In this document: positions 45,292 to 54,836 of the stretch, in pieces | Layout of the letters: each line of letters begins with the position of its first letter | Numbering within the stretch: the stretch's first letter is position 1 | Assembly: GCF_004000765.1 (NCBI RefSeq) | Contig: NZ_BILW01000003.1 | Location: forward strand, 62,001 to 126,000 | DNA: 64,000 nucleotides | Origin: Paenibacillus chondroitinus NBRC 15376 | Lineage (GTDB): Bacteria; Bacillota; Bacilli; Paenibacillales; NBRC-103111 | Direction of reading: 5' to 3' | Translations under genes and position numbers: made by a program | Notes under the pieces: generated by a model | The model's input: only the letters and a program-made list of their open reading frames with translations | What the model was told of the DNA's origin: nothing | Database searches by the model: none

Positions 45292-48200
45292 ATGAGATCC
45301 CTACACAAGTCAAAGCTCCTTGTTTCAATCCTTCTGTCGGCAATCATTGTCTCGCTGCTCCCTCTCTTCCCTGCTTACCGTGCCTTCGCTGCGGGAACAG
45401 GAATCACCCAGGATTATTGGAACAATATTCCTGGCGGTAAAGTAGAACAAATTCCTGTAAAAGCGCCTCCTTCGGGTTCCAGGATACTCACCAGCTTTGA
45501 GACACCCAATAATACCGGGGATCTGTATGGTTCACGCGTATATGGTTTTCTGACGCCGCCGGTTAGCGGTGGTTACACCTTCTGGATTGCTGCGGATGAC
45601 AGCTCCGAGTTATGGTTGAGTCCGGACGGCGATCCTGCGCACAAAGAGAAAATCGCATGGAACACGGTTTTCGCCAAGCCCAGAGAATGGAACAAGTCTC
45701 CAACTCAGAAATCCGTGATCATTCCGTTAATAGGCGGCAAGAGATATTATATCGAGGCTCTGCACAAGGAAAACACCTCGAATGATAATTTGGCTGTCGC
45801 TTGGCAAGGTCCGGGAATAACCCAACAAGTGATACCCGGTGCTTACATGAAGCCATTTGTGCTGCCTGATGCACCAACAAATCCCGTCCAGGATGACACA
45901 GCAAACACATTCGGGTGGACGCCTGTTCCCGGTTATTCGGATCTGGCCGCCTATGAATACAGCACGGATCGCGGCAACTCGTGGCAAACGGTATCCATGA
46001 ACCCGCTCCAGCTGGAGAATATCAATTATACGATCGGGCAAATTCAGGTCCGGTTAAAGGAGACGTCGGCGCAGCCTGCAGGAAAGAGTCTGTTTTCAAC
46101 TACCTTCTACACGCAAATTAAAGCTGTAGAGCCAACTCCTGCGTATTCGCTGCTTTGGCGAATAGGAGTTGATGATCAGCTCTCTTCTGAATTTAGCGAC
46201 TATTCATCATCTCCTGTGGAATCCATGAATCTCCCTTCCGACTGGGCGACCCGCACAGATTGGAGTTCGATATCCAAAGGCTTAAAGCTTAATCGCAACG
46301 GTACGATGGTGATTACTTACAACTTAGCCGAAATTCCGGAATACGGTGTGCAGTTCAGCTTCAGGAGCTTGGATGCCTATGTTTCCGTTCCGCAGTTAGC
46401 TGTCTTTTCCAATGATACGATGGCCGGATTAATCCAGATTGTCGGCCTTAGCGGCGGAAATACGAATCGAAAATTCAAAGAAACTTACGAGCTGTATATT
46501 CCTAAGGAAATGTTAAAGGTTGGACCTAATGAGCTGAAGCTCTCATTGGATCGCGGTTTGTATGCCGGAAGTGCAGGCGACGAATTCCATTGGTTTGAAT
46601 GGGATTATGCCAAACTTGAGGCTTTGACAGCTCCAGCAACGGAACCCATTCACGGCCGGTATATTCGTCTGGGAACGGCGTTAGTATCGCACGTGTTGAA
46701 AGACCGTGACTTGCAAACGATGGAAGTAACGAAGTGGCTGGGGCTTGCCTACAGTGGAAATGTCATACGCAGCAGTCAATTTTCACGTGAATGGCTGACA
46801 GCCCTGCGCGATTTGAATTTAGCCCCCGTGCTGCTGCCATTCGGAACCTACATCAAGGACCCGGAGCTCTCGTCAGGCGTTGTCCCAGAGAAACTGAAAG
46901 AATACTACAACAATCTCATTGGAGAAAATGGAGATTTGTTCGAGTACCTGGAGCTGGATAATGAACCTGGCGTATTCAACAATGCCTTCGCCGCTGACTT
47001 GGCGCTGGCCAAGTATGTTAGCGAGCAAAAGCCATTGCTAAACCCATGGTTGAAAGCGGTTTCTCCAGGTTGGGCCTACTGGCCTTCCAAGGGTATTCCG
47101 GATGGCTGGGAGCGAGATCCTGCTTATCGCAAGCAAATCGAAGATTACACCGATATGACCAACGGTCACAGCTATACCTTAAGTGGCATTTCAAGCGGTG
47201 AGGGCGGCGCTCTTGTAGAGACACAGAAAACCTTTCCTGATTATCAAGGGGACGGACTCGCAAAACCGATGATGATGAGTGAAACAGGCGCTAATGATTT
47301 TCATACGGACAATAACCGGTATGACACTTTCACCCATCGCTTCGCCTCCATCTTCGATCGGGAAACGCGCAGTACAATTGGTTATCTCGACTACATTATG
47401 CAGCATGCCGCATACTTCCGAGAGTACAGCTTGCTCAAAGAAGATATCGAAATGAATGCAGCTGACGATGCGGAAGCATGGATCAATACAAGCGATCCCG
47501 ACGAAACGCGATTGAAGATTTTCCGCCGCTTGGCTCTTGCTTACAGCACCCATGGCAAGCCGCTCCCTTATGTGTATACCAATCAGAATGAGCTTGCCGG
47601 GAAAAAAGCTTACTTCCGTGCGGTGGATACATCAACGCTTGCTGTGAGCAGTACCGGAGCCAAATCCAACAAAATTCTGCTTAACTTTGTTAATTTCGAA
47701 ACGACTCCGGTCACGATGAAGGTGAACGTTATCCTGCCTGCTAACGTTCAGTATGCGGCGGAACGTTTTGGTGCAGGCAACACGTATGCGGCTGCTCGCA
47801 GTTTTAGCATCGTTAACGCCGCTTCTGGCGTGCAGTTATCAGAAACAATTCAACCTGGTGAAGCCGTTCAATACATCCTGACTCCATATGAGGATGCCAA
47901 ACCGAGTACACCTGCGCTGCAAGCGAGGGCCGTTTCATACAAACAAATTAAACTGACATGGCAGCCCTCAACGGATAATGCAGAAGTAGCCGGTTATAAG
48001 CTGTACGATAATGGCCTACTGCTTGCGAAGCTTCCTAGAGCAATCACGCGTTACACACATCAAGATGTGAGTCCTGAGAGCGCTCACTCCTATACGCTTA
48101 TCGCTTATGATGATTCGGGCAATGAATCCTTGCCGAGCGCCCCTATTGCCATATCTTCCTTAACTTTACCTTCCTCTCCTTTTACCACGACATCTATGGG

Positions 48201-50349
48201 AGCATGGCATGTGGAATCGGAGCAAACGGAGCTGGAAGGTGTGACACATCATGGCACATTTGTCGGAATGTATTACACACAAGGGAGAATGAATTTGCTG
48301 AAACCTCCCGTCAAAGCAAATACCAATTATATTCTTAAGCTCAAATACAGTGCTGCAGCCAATAAAAAGGTCAATCTCACGATCAACAATCAGTTGATTC
48401 GCTCCATTGATTTGCCCGGAACGGAGCCTAACGTCTATACAACAATCGAATACAATGTCATGATGCCTGCGGACGTAAGCAATCTTGTGCTTTCCATTGT
48501 CAAGAGTACCGATAATGTTTTTGCTTATTTCGATTGGTTTGAGCTGACGGAAGGCTTTTTGGATGAAACACCTCAGAACCTGTGGACGAATGTCGTTCAT
48601 TCCAGTCCCAATACGTATTACTCCTCTGCTACCTTCGCATTAGGGGCTAATGGAGCGGATCTTCATGAAACGACAACACCCGGTGATTACGCAGCAATGG
48701 CTTTTAAAGGCACAGGAATTCGTTGGTACTCCGATATTGAGTCTACTTTGGGAGTGGCAGATGTTTATATGGACGATGTCCTGCAAGCAACCGTTGATTT
48801 GAAGACGGCAAATACGCAGGGCGCGAAGAAGCTGGTTTTCGAAAAAACGGGCCTCCCCATGGCAAATCATATCATCAAAGTTGTCGCTAAAAACGGACGT
48901 GTTATTCATCAATCGTTTGAATTTCTGAGCTTGGAACGCCAGCCCCTGACTCCCGGCCCTGATTTGATTGTAACCGACCTTGGAACGGATCCCGCTGGAC
49001 CTTATGCCGGGCAAAAAGGCGTGCGTTTCTATGTCACCGTGAAAAATGTAGGGCTTCTTCCCACCCCTGCCGGACAAATTACAGGAGCTGTATTCGGGTT
49101 GAACGGTGGTTCGTTCGGCTATACGGATACGTACAATCAATCCATTCCAGTTGGCGGCACTGCTACGCTGTATACGAATGCTGGAGGTGAAAACGGGTAT
49201 TGGGAAGTGCCCAATGGAGAAGCTACCTACCAATTAAGCGTCAATATTAATGATATCGGGCGATTCACAGAGATGGATCGTACGAACAACACCAAAGAAA
49301 TTACGTTTCAAGTGAATAAGCGGGATGTCTCCCCTCCTGTGACCACGGCGACAGCAGACGGAGTAATGGGTTCAGGTACATTCAATAAGCAAAATGTGCA
49401 GGTCGCCTTTACAGTCGAACATCCGACTGTCGGAATAGGCATCAAGCGGACCGAGTACCGCATTCTGGGAGGAGCTGAGACTTGGCAGACTGTCACGGAT
49501 CAGCCCGTTACTTTCGCCGATGATGGGATTTATCGAATCCAATACCGCTCCATTGATACGTTGAATAACGAGGAAGTGCCCAAAGATTTAATTATAGGCA
49601 TCGATAAAACAGCTCCAACTACCACTCATACCTATTTAGGGGGCTGGCAGCGCACACCGCAAACCGTCACATTAGCGGCCTATGATACTTTAAGCGGCGT
49701 ACAACAGACCTTCTATTCCCTAAACGGTGGAACATCAATTGTCGGAACATCGGTTACCGTAAGTACTTATGGTGTGAACACGATTTACTACTACAGCACG
49801 GATATCGCCGGGAATCAAGAAGTTGGGCACTCTGCCGAAGTTCGTTATGATCCACAAGCTCCTGAAATCAATATAGCCGGTCCGTTAACGGTTTATTGGA
49901 CGGATCCGATTGTCTTGAATGTTGGGATCTCTGATGCTTTAAGTGGAGTAGCCTCATCAAAAGTTAAACTGGACGGCGTCGTTGTCAGCCCCAACATAAA
50001 CCTTCAACCACTTAGTTTATGGTTGGGTCAACATACAATTGAAGTTACGGCATCCGACAGCGCGGGCAATACGATTGTACGTACCTATGTATTGAAGGTC
50101 AACATGGATCTGGATCATTTAGACGATCTCCTCCGGTTATTATGGAATCTAGGTTATTTCAAAAACCAAACCGTCTATAACAGCCTTCAGACAGCGGTCG
50201 CCGTGCTTCAGAAACTGGTGAACCAAAATCAGCTGAAAGATCCGACTTTCTTTGATGCGGCCATTAGAGACAGTAAATATGTGGACAGCGCGACGGCCAA
50301 GATGCTCCAGGATGCCCTGCAATTTTTACAGCAAAAATTTGAGAAGTAA
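45292..50349 (+). CDS. Giant secreted modular glycosidase with FIMAH-like C-terminus
   Basis: 1685 residues from the ATG at 45292 (GGAGGT upstream). Signal peptide to about 34; PA14-like domain 36-185; FN3-like 195-280; beta sandwich 285-445 like those beside rhamnogalacturonan lyases (LLWRIGVDDQ, HWFEWDYAKL); TIM barrel about 455-755 of clan GH-A type with acid/base ELDNEPG (Glu558) and nucleophile MSETGAND (Glu664); beta sandwich; FN3 near 870-960; two CBM-like domains; CARDB-like about 1225-1345; two or three Ig/OmpL47-like repeats; FIMAH-like helical end about 1600-1685. Retaining hydrolase; family not assigned. Last gene of the importer cluster, so products are probably imported by it. 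Confidence 0.87.
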   Translation: MRSLHKSKLLVSILLSAIIVSLLPLFPAYRAFAAGTGITQDYWNNIPGGKVEQIPVKAPPSGSRILTSFETPNNTGDLYGSRVYGFLTPPVSGGYTFWIAADDSSELWLSPDGDPAHKEKIAWNTVFAKPREWNKSPTQKSVIIPLIGGKRYYIEALHKENTSNDNLAVAWQGPGITQQVIPGAYMKPFVLPDAPTNPVQDDTANTFGWTPVPGYSDLAAYEYSTDRGNSWQTVSMNPLQLENINYTIGQIQVRLKETSAQPAGKSLFSTTFYTQIKAVEPTPAYSLLWRIGVDDQLSSEFSDYSSSPVESMNLPSDWATRTDWSSISKGLKLNRNGTMVITYNLAEIPEYGVQFSFRSLDAYVSVPQLAVFSNDTMAGLIQIVGLSGGNTNRKFKETYELYIPKEMLKVGPNELKLSLDRGLYAGSAGDEFHWFEWDYAKLEALTAPATEPIHGRYIRLGTALVSHVLKDRDLQTMEVTKWLGLAYSGNVIRSSQFSREWLTALRDLNLAPVLLPFGTYIKDPELSSGVVPEKLKEYYNNLIGENGDLFEYLELDNEPGVFNNAFAADLALAKYVSEQKPLLNPWLKAVSPGWAYWPSKGIPDGWERDPAYRKQIEDYTDMTNGHSYTLSGISSGEGGALVETQKTFPDYQGDGLAKPMMMSETGANDFHTDNNRYDTFTHRFASIFDRETRSTIGYLDYIMQHAAYFREYSLLKEDIEMNAADDAEAWINTSDPDETRLKIFRRLALAYSTHGKPLPYVYTNQNELAGKKAYFRAVDTSTLAVSSTGAKSNKILLNFVNFETTPVTMKVNVILPANVQYAAERFGAGNTYAAARSFSIVNAASGVQLSETIQPGEAVQYILTPYEDAKPSTPALQARAVSYKQIKLTWQPSTDNAEVAGYKLYDNGLLLAKLPRAITRYTHQDVSPESAHSYTLIAYDDSGNESLPSAPIAISSLTLPSSPFTTTSMGAWHVESEQTELEGVTHHGTFVGMYYTQGRMNLLKPPVKANTNYILKLKYSAAANKKVNLTINNQLIRSIDLPGTEPNVYTTIEYNVMMPADVSNLVLSIVKSTDNVFAYFDWFELTEGFLDETPQNLWTNVVHSSPNTYYSSATFALGANGADLHETTTPGDYAAMAFKGTGIRWYSDIESTLGVADVYMDDVLQATVDLKTANTQGAKKLVFEKTGLPMANHIIKVVAKNGRVIHQSFEFLSLERQPLTPGPDLIVTDLGTDPAGPYAGQKGVRFYVTVKNVGLLPTPAGQITGAVFGLNGGSFGYTDTYNQSIPVGGTATLYTNAGGENGYWEVPNGEATYQLSVNINDIGRFTEMDRTNNTKEITFQVNKRDVSPPVTTATADGVMGSGTFNKQNVQVAFTVEHPTVGIGIKRTEYRILGGAETWQTVTDQPVTFADDGIYRIQYRSIDTLNNEEVPKDLIIGIDKTAPTTTHTYLGGWQRTPQTVTLAAYDTLSGVQQTFYSLNGGTSIVGTSVTVSTYGVNTIYYYSTDIAGNQEVGHSAEVRYDPQAPEINIAGPLTVYWTDPIVLNVGISDALSGVASSKVKLDGVVVSPNINLQPLSLWLGQHTIEVTASDSAGNTIVRTYVLKVNMDLDHLDDLLRLLWNLGYFKNQTVYNSLQTAVAVLQKLVNQNQLKDPTFFDAAIRDSKYVDSATAKMLQDALQFLQQKFEK

Positions 50350-50358
50350 ATAGGAAAT

Positions 50359-50405
50359 AAGGGCCTTTGTCCAAAGTTGTTTTTGGATGATCGGCCCTTT
50401 TTTTC
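50359..50405 (+). terminator. Intrinsic terminator of the carbohydrate locus
   Basis: AAGGGCC / GGCCCTT with inner TCCAAA / TTTGGA, followed by a long T tract on the plus strand. Confidence 0.85.
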
Positions 50406-50486
50406 TTTCTCAGATTGATCGTCCTATGCAGGCGGCCTCTGAATAATTCCCAATTTATAGTAAACACTATCTCAGGGAGGTTAGCC

Positions 50487-51803
50487 ATGGGCAATTTTTT
50501 GGAGATTTTACTTAAAAAAGCAGAGCTGCATCGTGATTTGAAAATTGAACGGCTGCAGCTCGGAGCAGAATCTATGTGGTTGGTTTATTATGATTCTGTC
50601 GTGAATTCCCAGGAAACCATTGTGTTTATTTGGAATTCCGGTGTTACGCCAACCGTAACCTATAACGACCTTTGCATGCGATTGGTCGGTAAGCCCTGGA
50701 GCCCAGAGGCGATGGATGAACTTCAACTGGGACGAGTTGTTTTAATGAATACCACAGGGGAACATGCCTTCAGCTTTCAAGGAGCGCCCGCTCCTCTTTC
50801 CCGAACCATCGATAAGCCCGAGAACGAATCGATGCCCTTTGCTCCGGCCGTCGCCTTCATGGAACCTTTAACCACAAATATTGGACTCATCAGAAAATCG
50901 CTGAATTCGCCCTATTTAATTGCTGAAGGTTTTACATTTACTGGAGGAGCAACGAAAGAGGCGTCTTTAATTTACCATTCAGAGCTTGTCAATAAGGAAC
51001 TTCTGCGTCAAGTAAAAAGTAACTTGCAGAACGCATCACACAGAGATTTGCAAACAGGTCAAGATCTGATGGAAATACTCGGCTGCAGTCGTTTTGACTT
51101 GTTGTCACCTTTTTACAAAACGGAAATCCCAATGCAAGCCATCTCGTCCATGATGAAAGGCCGAGTTATCTTATTGATAGATGGACATCCCGTTGCTTAC
51201 GTGCTACCTCTGCTATTTGACGACTTTATTTCTATTCAGTGGGATAGACAACTTCCCCTGCTCATTATGTATGCGCTCCGATCCTTGCGTCTAATGAGTT
51301 TACTAATCTCATTGCTGACCCCTGGACTTTATGTAGCTCTAGTCTCTGTAAATCCGGAAACACTACGGATCGAACTTGCCCTCTCTGTAGCAAGCAGCCG
51401 AATCGGCATCCCGCTGCCTACCTTTTTAGAAATGGCCTTTTTATTAATTGTTAGCGAAATTAGTATTGAATCTACACAGCGCTTACCCAAAAGTATTGCA
51501 GCATCCATTACGGTCATCGGAGGCATCGTTCTCGGAACAGCCATTGTCGATGCAAAGCTGGTCAGCAGCCTTGTTATCATTGTGCTGTCCGTTTCCGTTA
51601 CGGCCACCTTTGCTTTTCCTAATTACTTAAACACGTTGAATATCCGAATTATGAGAGCGGTTATCGTTGTGCTCTCCGGTATTTTTGGTGTTTTCGGTTT
51701 GTTCGCCGGTTTTATAGCAATTTGTTTCTACGTGAGCAAAATTGAACACTTTGGTATTCCGTTTATGAGTTTTTTCGATTTCAAAAAAATAAAACAAACT
51801 TAA
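50487..51803 (+). CDS. gerAA: GerAA-type spore germination protein (second operon)
   Basis: 438 residues from the ATG at 50487 (GGGAGG upstream); an in-frame extension to 50415 has no ribosome site. Shorter N-terminal soluble domain than the first copy, then the GerA membrane part from about residue 245, including SRIGIPLPTFLEMAF, the counterpart of the EGIPFP motif. First gene of an AA-AB-AC operon. I could not find a clear sigma-G promoter here. Clearly diverged from the copy at 2.8-4.2 kb, so it probably senses a different germinant. Confidence 0.93.
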   Translation: MGNFLEILLKKAELHRDLKIERLQLGAESMWLVYYDSVVNSQETIVFIWNSGVTPTVTYNDLCMRLVGKPWSPEAMDELQLGRVVLMNTTGEHAFSFQGAPAPLSRTIDKPENESMPFAPAVAFMEPLTTNIGLIRKSLNSPYLIAEGFTFTGGATKEASLIYHSELVNKELLRQVKSNLQNASHRDLQTGQDLMEILGCSRFDLLSPFYKTEIPMQAISSMMKGRVILLIDGHPVAYVLPLLFDDFISIQWDRQLPLLIMYALRSLRLMSLLISLLTPGLYVALVSVNPETLRIELALSVASSRIGIPLPTFLEMAFLLIVSEISIESTQRLPKSIAASITVIGGIVLGTAIVDAKLVSSLVIIVLSVSVTATFAFPNYLNTLNIRIMRAVIVVLSGIFGVFGLFAGFIAICFYVSKIEHFGIPFMSFFDFKKIKQT

Positions 51804-51829
51804 CTACTGAAAAGGAGTGACGGAATGCT

Positions 51830-52924
51830 ATGAGTTCTCGATGGATTACAACGTTAACAGTCCCCTTTTTTTTCATCGGATCTCATTGCAGTATCATCTT
51901 TCTGCTCTTTCCAAGAGCGATGTTACATACGACGAAATATGGGCATTGGGAACCGGCCCTCCTGTATATGCTTATCGAATTAATTCTTATGGTCATTTTG
52001 TTGAAAGGCTTGAACAAAGCAGGGAATTTGGATTATGCGGATCTACTGCTTCCTCTCGGCAGATCGGTTAGTACAGCCCTGCTTTTGCCTCTTATTGTCT
52101 ATATACTCCTTATCGGAGTTATGGGAATACGCGGCTTTGCCGAACTCATGATCATCGTATTCGTGGTCCGATCACCGTTAATTTCAATTTTGATATTTCT
52201 TTGTTCCATTACCTTACTTGGAGCTTCAATTGGCCCCCAAGGAATCTTAAGAGCTAGCAGCTTATTGTCCTTTCTGTATTTCCCTGCGCTTTTATTTGCC
52301 CTACTGGGTTGTTCCGTTAATACAAGGTTTACCAATCTCTTTCCACTTGTAAATACAAGTTTTGACTTTATGCAGCATTTTGAGTTCCTCGTTCCCTTAT
52401 TTACGATCTGCCCTTTTCTTCTTCTGGGTATGCTGCCACCTGTTATTAAAGTACAACTGAAGCCTCTTCTAATTACAATGATTCCATTGACTATGCTTTA
52501 TGTGGTGATCATTTATATTCCAATCCTTGTATTTGGTGTCAACGCGGCAACCTTAATGAATTTTCCACTGGTAACAAGTATTGACACAGTTAACCTTACA
52601 TGGTCCATCTTTCATCGGATTTCATTATTTTATGCCGTTGCGCTGCTTGCTTTCGTGCTATTAATTACCTCCTATGCGCTTTGGGCTTCATCTGTGTTAG
52701 TTCACAAAATGATACCGAGATGGAAAGAAACTTACATAAGGCCAATCCTTTGCTTGCTTGTGTTTGTTGCATCTTCGATGATCCCAAATTGGAGTTCCTA
52801 TGTGAAAATCTACGCATCTGATATTTGGTTCCGTATCTTTGTCTTCCTGGTGATACCTGTTGCAGTCTATCTACGAGGTGGTTTCATTCAAAGAGCGTAT
52901 AGAAAGAAGGTTTTTCAAAAATGA
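51830..52924 (+). CDS. gerAB: GerAB-type spore germination permease (second operon)
   Basis: 364 residues with about ten membrane segments, GerAB family. AAGGAG lies 12 bases before the ATG, a long spacing; an ATG in between opens a two-codon frame ATGCTATGA that overlaps the true start, so translation may be re-initiation-coupled. The TGA overlaps the ATG of the GerAC-like gene (52921-52924). Confidence 0.92.
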   Translation: MSSRWITTLTVPFFFIGSHCSIIFLLFPRAMLHTTKYGHWEPALLYMLIELILMVILLKGLNKAGNLDYADLLLPLGRSVSTALLLPLIVYILLIGVMGIRGFAELMIIVFVVRSPLISILIFLCSITLLGASIGPQGILRASSLLSFLYFPALLFALLGCSVNTRFTNLFPLVNTSFDFMQHFEFLVPLFTICPFLLLGMLPPVIKVQLKPLLITMIPLTMLYVVIIYIPILVFGVNAATLMNFPLVTSIDTVNLTWSIFHRISLFYAVALLAFVLLITSYALWASSVLVHKMIPRWKETYIRPILCLLVFVASSMIPNWSSYVKIYASDIWFRIFVFLVIPVAVYLRGGFIQRAYRKKVFQK

Positions 52925-53988
52925 TACGTAAGCTTCAGACTGGAACTCTACTACTCACATGCGCCATATTGTTAACCGGCTGTTGGGATATTAAAGACGT
53001 TAATCATCGGGTTTTACCTATTGTCATGGGTATTTCCTATGGCAAGGTCAATAAATACAGAATTCACATTCAAATTCCTTATCCTGAAAAACAAGGACTT
53101 TCATCCAAAGTTTACTACAAAGAAGCCGACACCATTAGCAAAGCACTTACGGATATTGATACCGATATTGAAGCTGGCATCGATTTTATGCATGTGCAAT
53201 TTATCGTTATTGATCGTACGCTTGCGGAAGATGGAATCCAGGAAGCGATAGCCTTCATTGCGAGAAGCCAGCAGCTTCCAACCAAAGCCCTCGTGGCTAT
53301 TACCTCGGAGGAAATTGGAGCCTTTCTGGCTCATACAGGTCGTGTCATCAAAACGGACGGTAGCGCACTTATGAATTTTTTCAATAAAAATGCAGGATGG
53401 AGTCCTGAGATTAATTTAGCCTATGTTTGGAGAATTTTCGGTGCTATGCACTCAGACACGGAAGATGTCACTATCCCTATCCTTCGATCGGGAAAATCAA
53501 CGATGCTGGAGTTTCTAGGGTCTGCAGTCATGGCCAAAGGGAAAATGAAAGGGGAAATTAAGAAGGAACAATCTCTGTTAATCAACCTATATGAAGAATT
53601 GTTTCAAGGTTCTGTTGTTCAAGTCACGAATCGGGCAAGCGTAGCCATTGTAAAGTGTAAAAACCGCATTCATACCGATTGGCGTGATGAACATCCCGTA
53701 CTTCATATGAATATGCAGCTTTCCTTGCAATTGATTGAGAACAACGGTAGTTTGAATGAACAACAAATCGAGGAAGCTTTCGCCAAAGATATGAAAAAGC
53801 GGTATGAAGAACTCTTCGGTCAGCTCAAAACGATTGGGTCAGATGCTCTAGGGACCGGGCAATATTTCAGGAACAAGCTGCCCTTCGATCAGCTCGTGAA
53901 TTGGCGTCAAGACTATTATCCTAAATTAGAAACCGATCTGACGATTGGATGCATCATCACGAATAGCGGCGATGTATATGAAAATTAA
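52921..53988 (+). CDS. gerAC: Ger(x)C family spore germination lipoprotein (second operon)
   Basis: 355 residues. Lipobox LLTGC (Cys21), then WDIKDVNHRVLP, matching the GerAC start. Four-base overlap with the permease gene. Last gene of the operon; a terminator follows within 24 bp. Confidence 0.93.
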   Translation: MIRKLQTGTLLLTCAILLTGCWDIKDVNHRVLPIVMGISYGKVNKYRIHIQIPYPEKQGLSSKVYYKEADTISKALTDIDTDIEAGIDFMHVQFIVIDRTLAEDGIQEAIAFIARSQQLPTKALVAITSEEIGAFLAHTGRVIKTDGSALMNFFNKNAGWSPEINLAYVWRIFGAMHSDTEDVTIPILRSGKSTMLEFLGSAVMAKGKMKGEIKKEQSLLINLYEELFQGSVVQVTNRASVAIVKCKNRIHTDWRDEHPVLHMNMQLSLQLIENNGSLNEQQIEEAFAKDMKKRYEELFGQLKTIGSDALGTGQYFRNKLPFDQLVNWRQDYYPKLETDLTIGCIITNSGDVYEN

Positions 53989-54011
53989 TTTTGCGCGCTG
54001 CCAATACGGAG

Positions 54012-54031
54012 TAGAGGCTTTTCAGCCTCTA
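54012..54031. terminator. Terminator of the second gerA operon
   Basis: TAGAGGCT-TTTC-AGCCTCTA then TTTCTTTG on the plus strand. The TAG stop of the convergent methyltransferase lies inside the stem. Confidence 0.75.
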
Positions 54032-54808
54032 TTTCTTTGTGGCTATCCATACAGTCCATGAGTCTTTTTCGACAATGGGAAGTATTGTATTTTCAAGTTT
54101 TTTTGTTATGAATACAACTAATTCCTGAAGCTCACTATCCGTAATATCATGAAGAATAGAGCGCCCTGTTCGTTGCAGTAAATCTTGAGTCAATGCTCCT
54201 AACTCTTCATAAACACGTCTTGTTTCCCACAGTTGTGTTTCATTAAGCAATTCAAATCCATTTGCTGCAAGTGCACTTCGCACTTGATCTGACGTATATC
54301 TTCGAGCAACTTCTTTCTCGATCAGTTGAGGAAATTTTTCAAAAAAGTAACCTCTAAGGTGATTGGCATCTCCTGGTAGTAAACAATCTTCTGGTGTCCG
54401 ATCTTGAACGATAAACAATCCATTCGTTTTCAACGCACGATTTGCTTCCTTGAAACAGGCCATTAGATCATTTAAATGATGGATTAAGGCTCGTTCCAGT
54501 ACAATGTCATTGGAGTTCGACGGTAGATTGGAACTAAACGCATCTCCTAATACGAACGTAATATTATCCTTTTCCTTACAGTTGTCCGCAGCCCCTATTA
54601 ACATTTCCTTTGAAAAATCAACGCCAGTAACATGGCTTGCCCCCAAATCACTAAAGGCTTTCGTATATATGCCGCCGCCACACCCAATATCTGCCACTAC
54701 TTTATTGTGAACATCCATCTTTTTCTCAATGAATCTCATCCATGTATCATCAGCGGTCCTTGTTGTATACGTACCCTTATTTTTCTCATCATGAAAATTG
54801 ATCGGCAC
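54029..54808 (-). CDS. Class I SAM-dependent methyltransferase
   Basis: 259 residues, GTG start with GGGAGGA upstream. VVADIGCGGGIYTKAF is motif I, GVDFSKEML motif II, and the DIVLERALIHHL strand follows; the C-terminal half has the ERYTSDQVRSAL-like stretch ARRYTSDQVRSALAANGF. Resembles generic UbiE/menaquinone-type methyltransferases; substrate unknown. It starts 28 bp after the LQRTIGN protein gene on the same strand, so the two are probably co-transcribed. Confidence 0.88.
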   Translation of the reverse strand: MPINFHDEKNKGTYTTRTADDTWMRFIEKKMDVHNKVVADIGCGGGIYTKAFSDLGASHVTGVDFSKEMLIGAADNCKEKDNITFVLGDAFSSNLPSNSNDIVLERALIHHLNDLMACFKEANRALKTNGLFIVQDRTPEDCLLPGDANHLRGYFFEKFPQLIEKEVARRYTSDQVRSALAANGFELLNETQLWETRRVYEELGALTQDLLQRTGRSILHDITDSELQELVVFITKKLENTILPIVEKDSWTVWIATKK

Positions 54809-54836
54809 TGAAATTCCTCCCTATGAGTGACATCCC

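Noticed and set aside
50400..50486. Sigma-G promoter for the second gerA operon
   Set aside because: TGAATA is present, but no CATNNTA lies at 17-18 bp.
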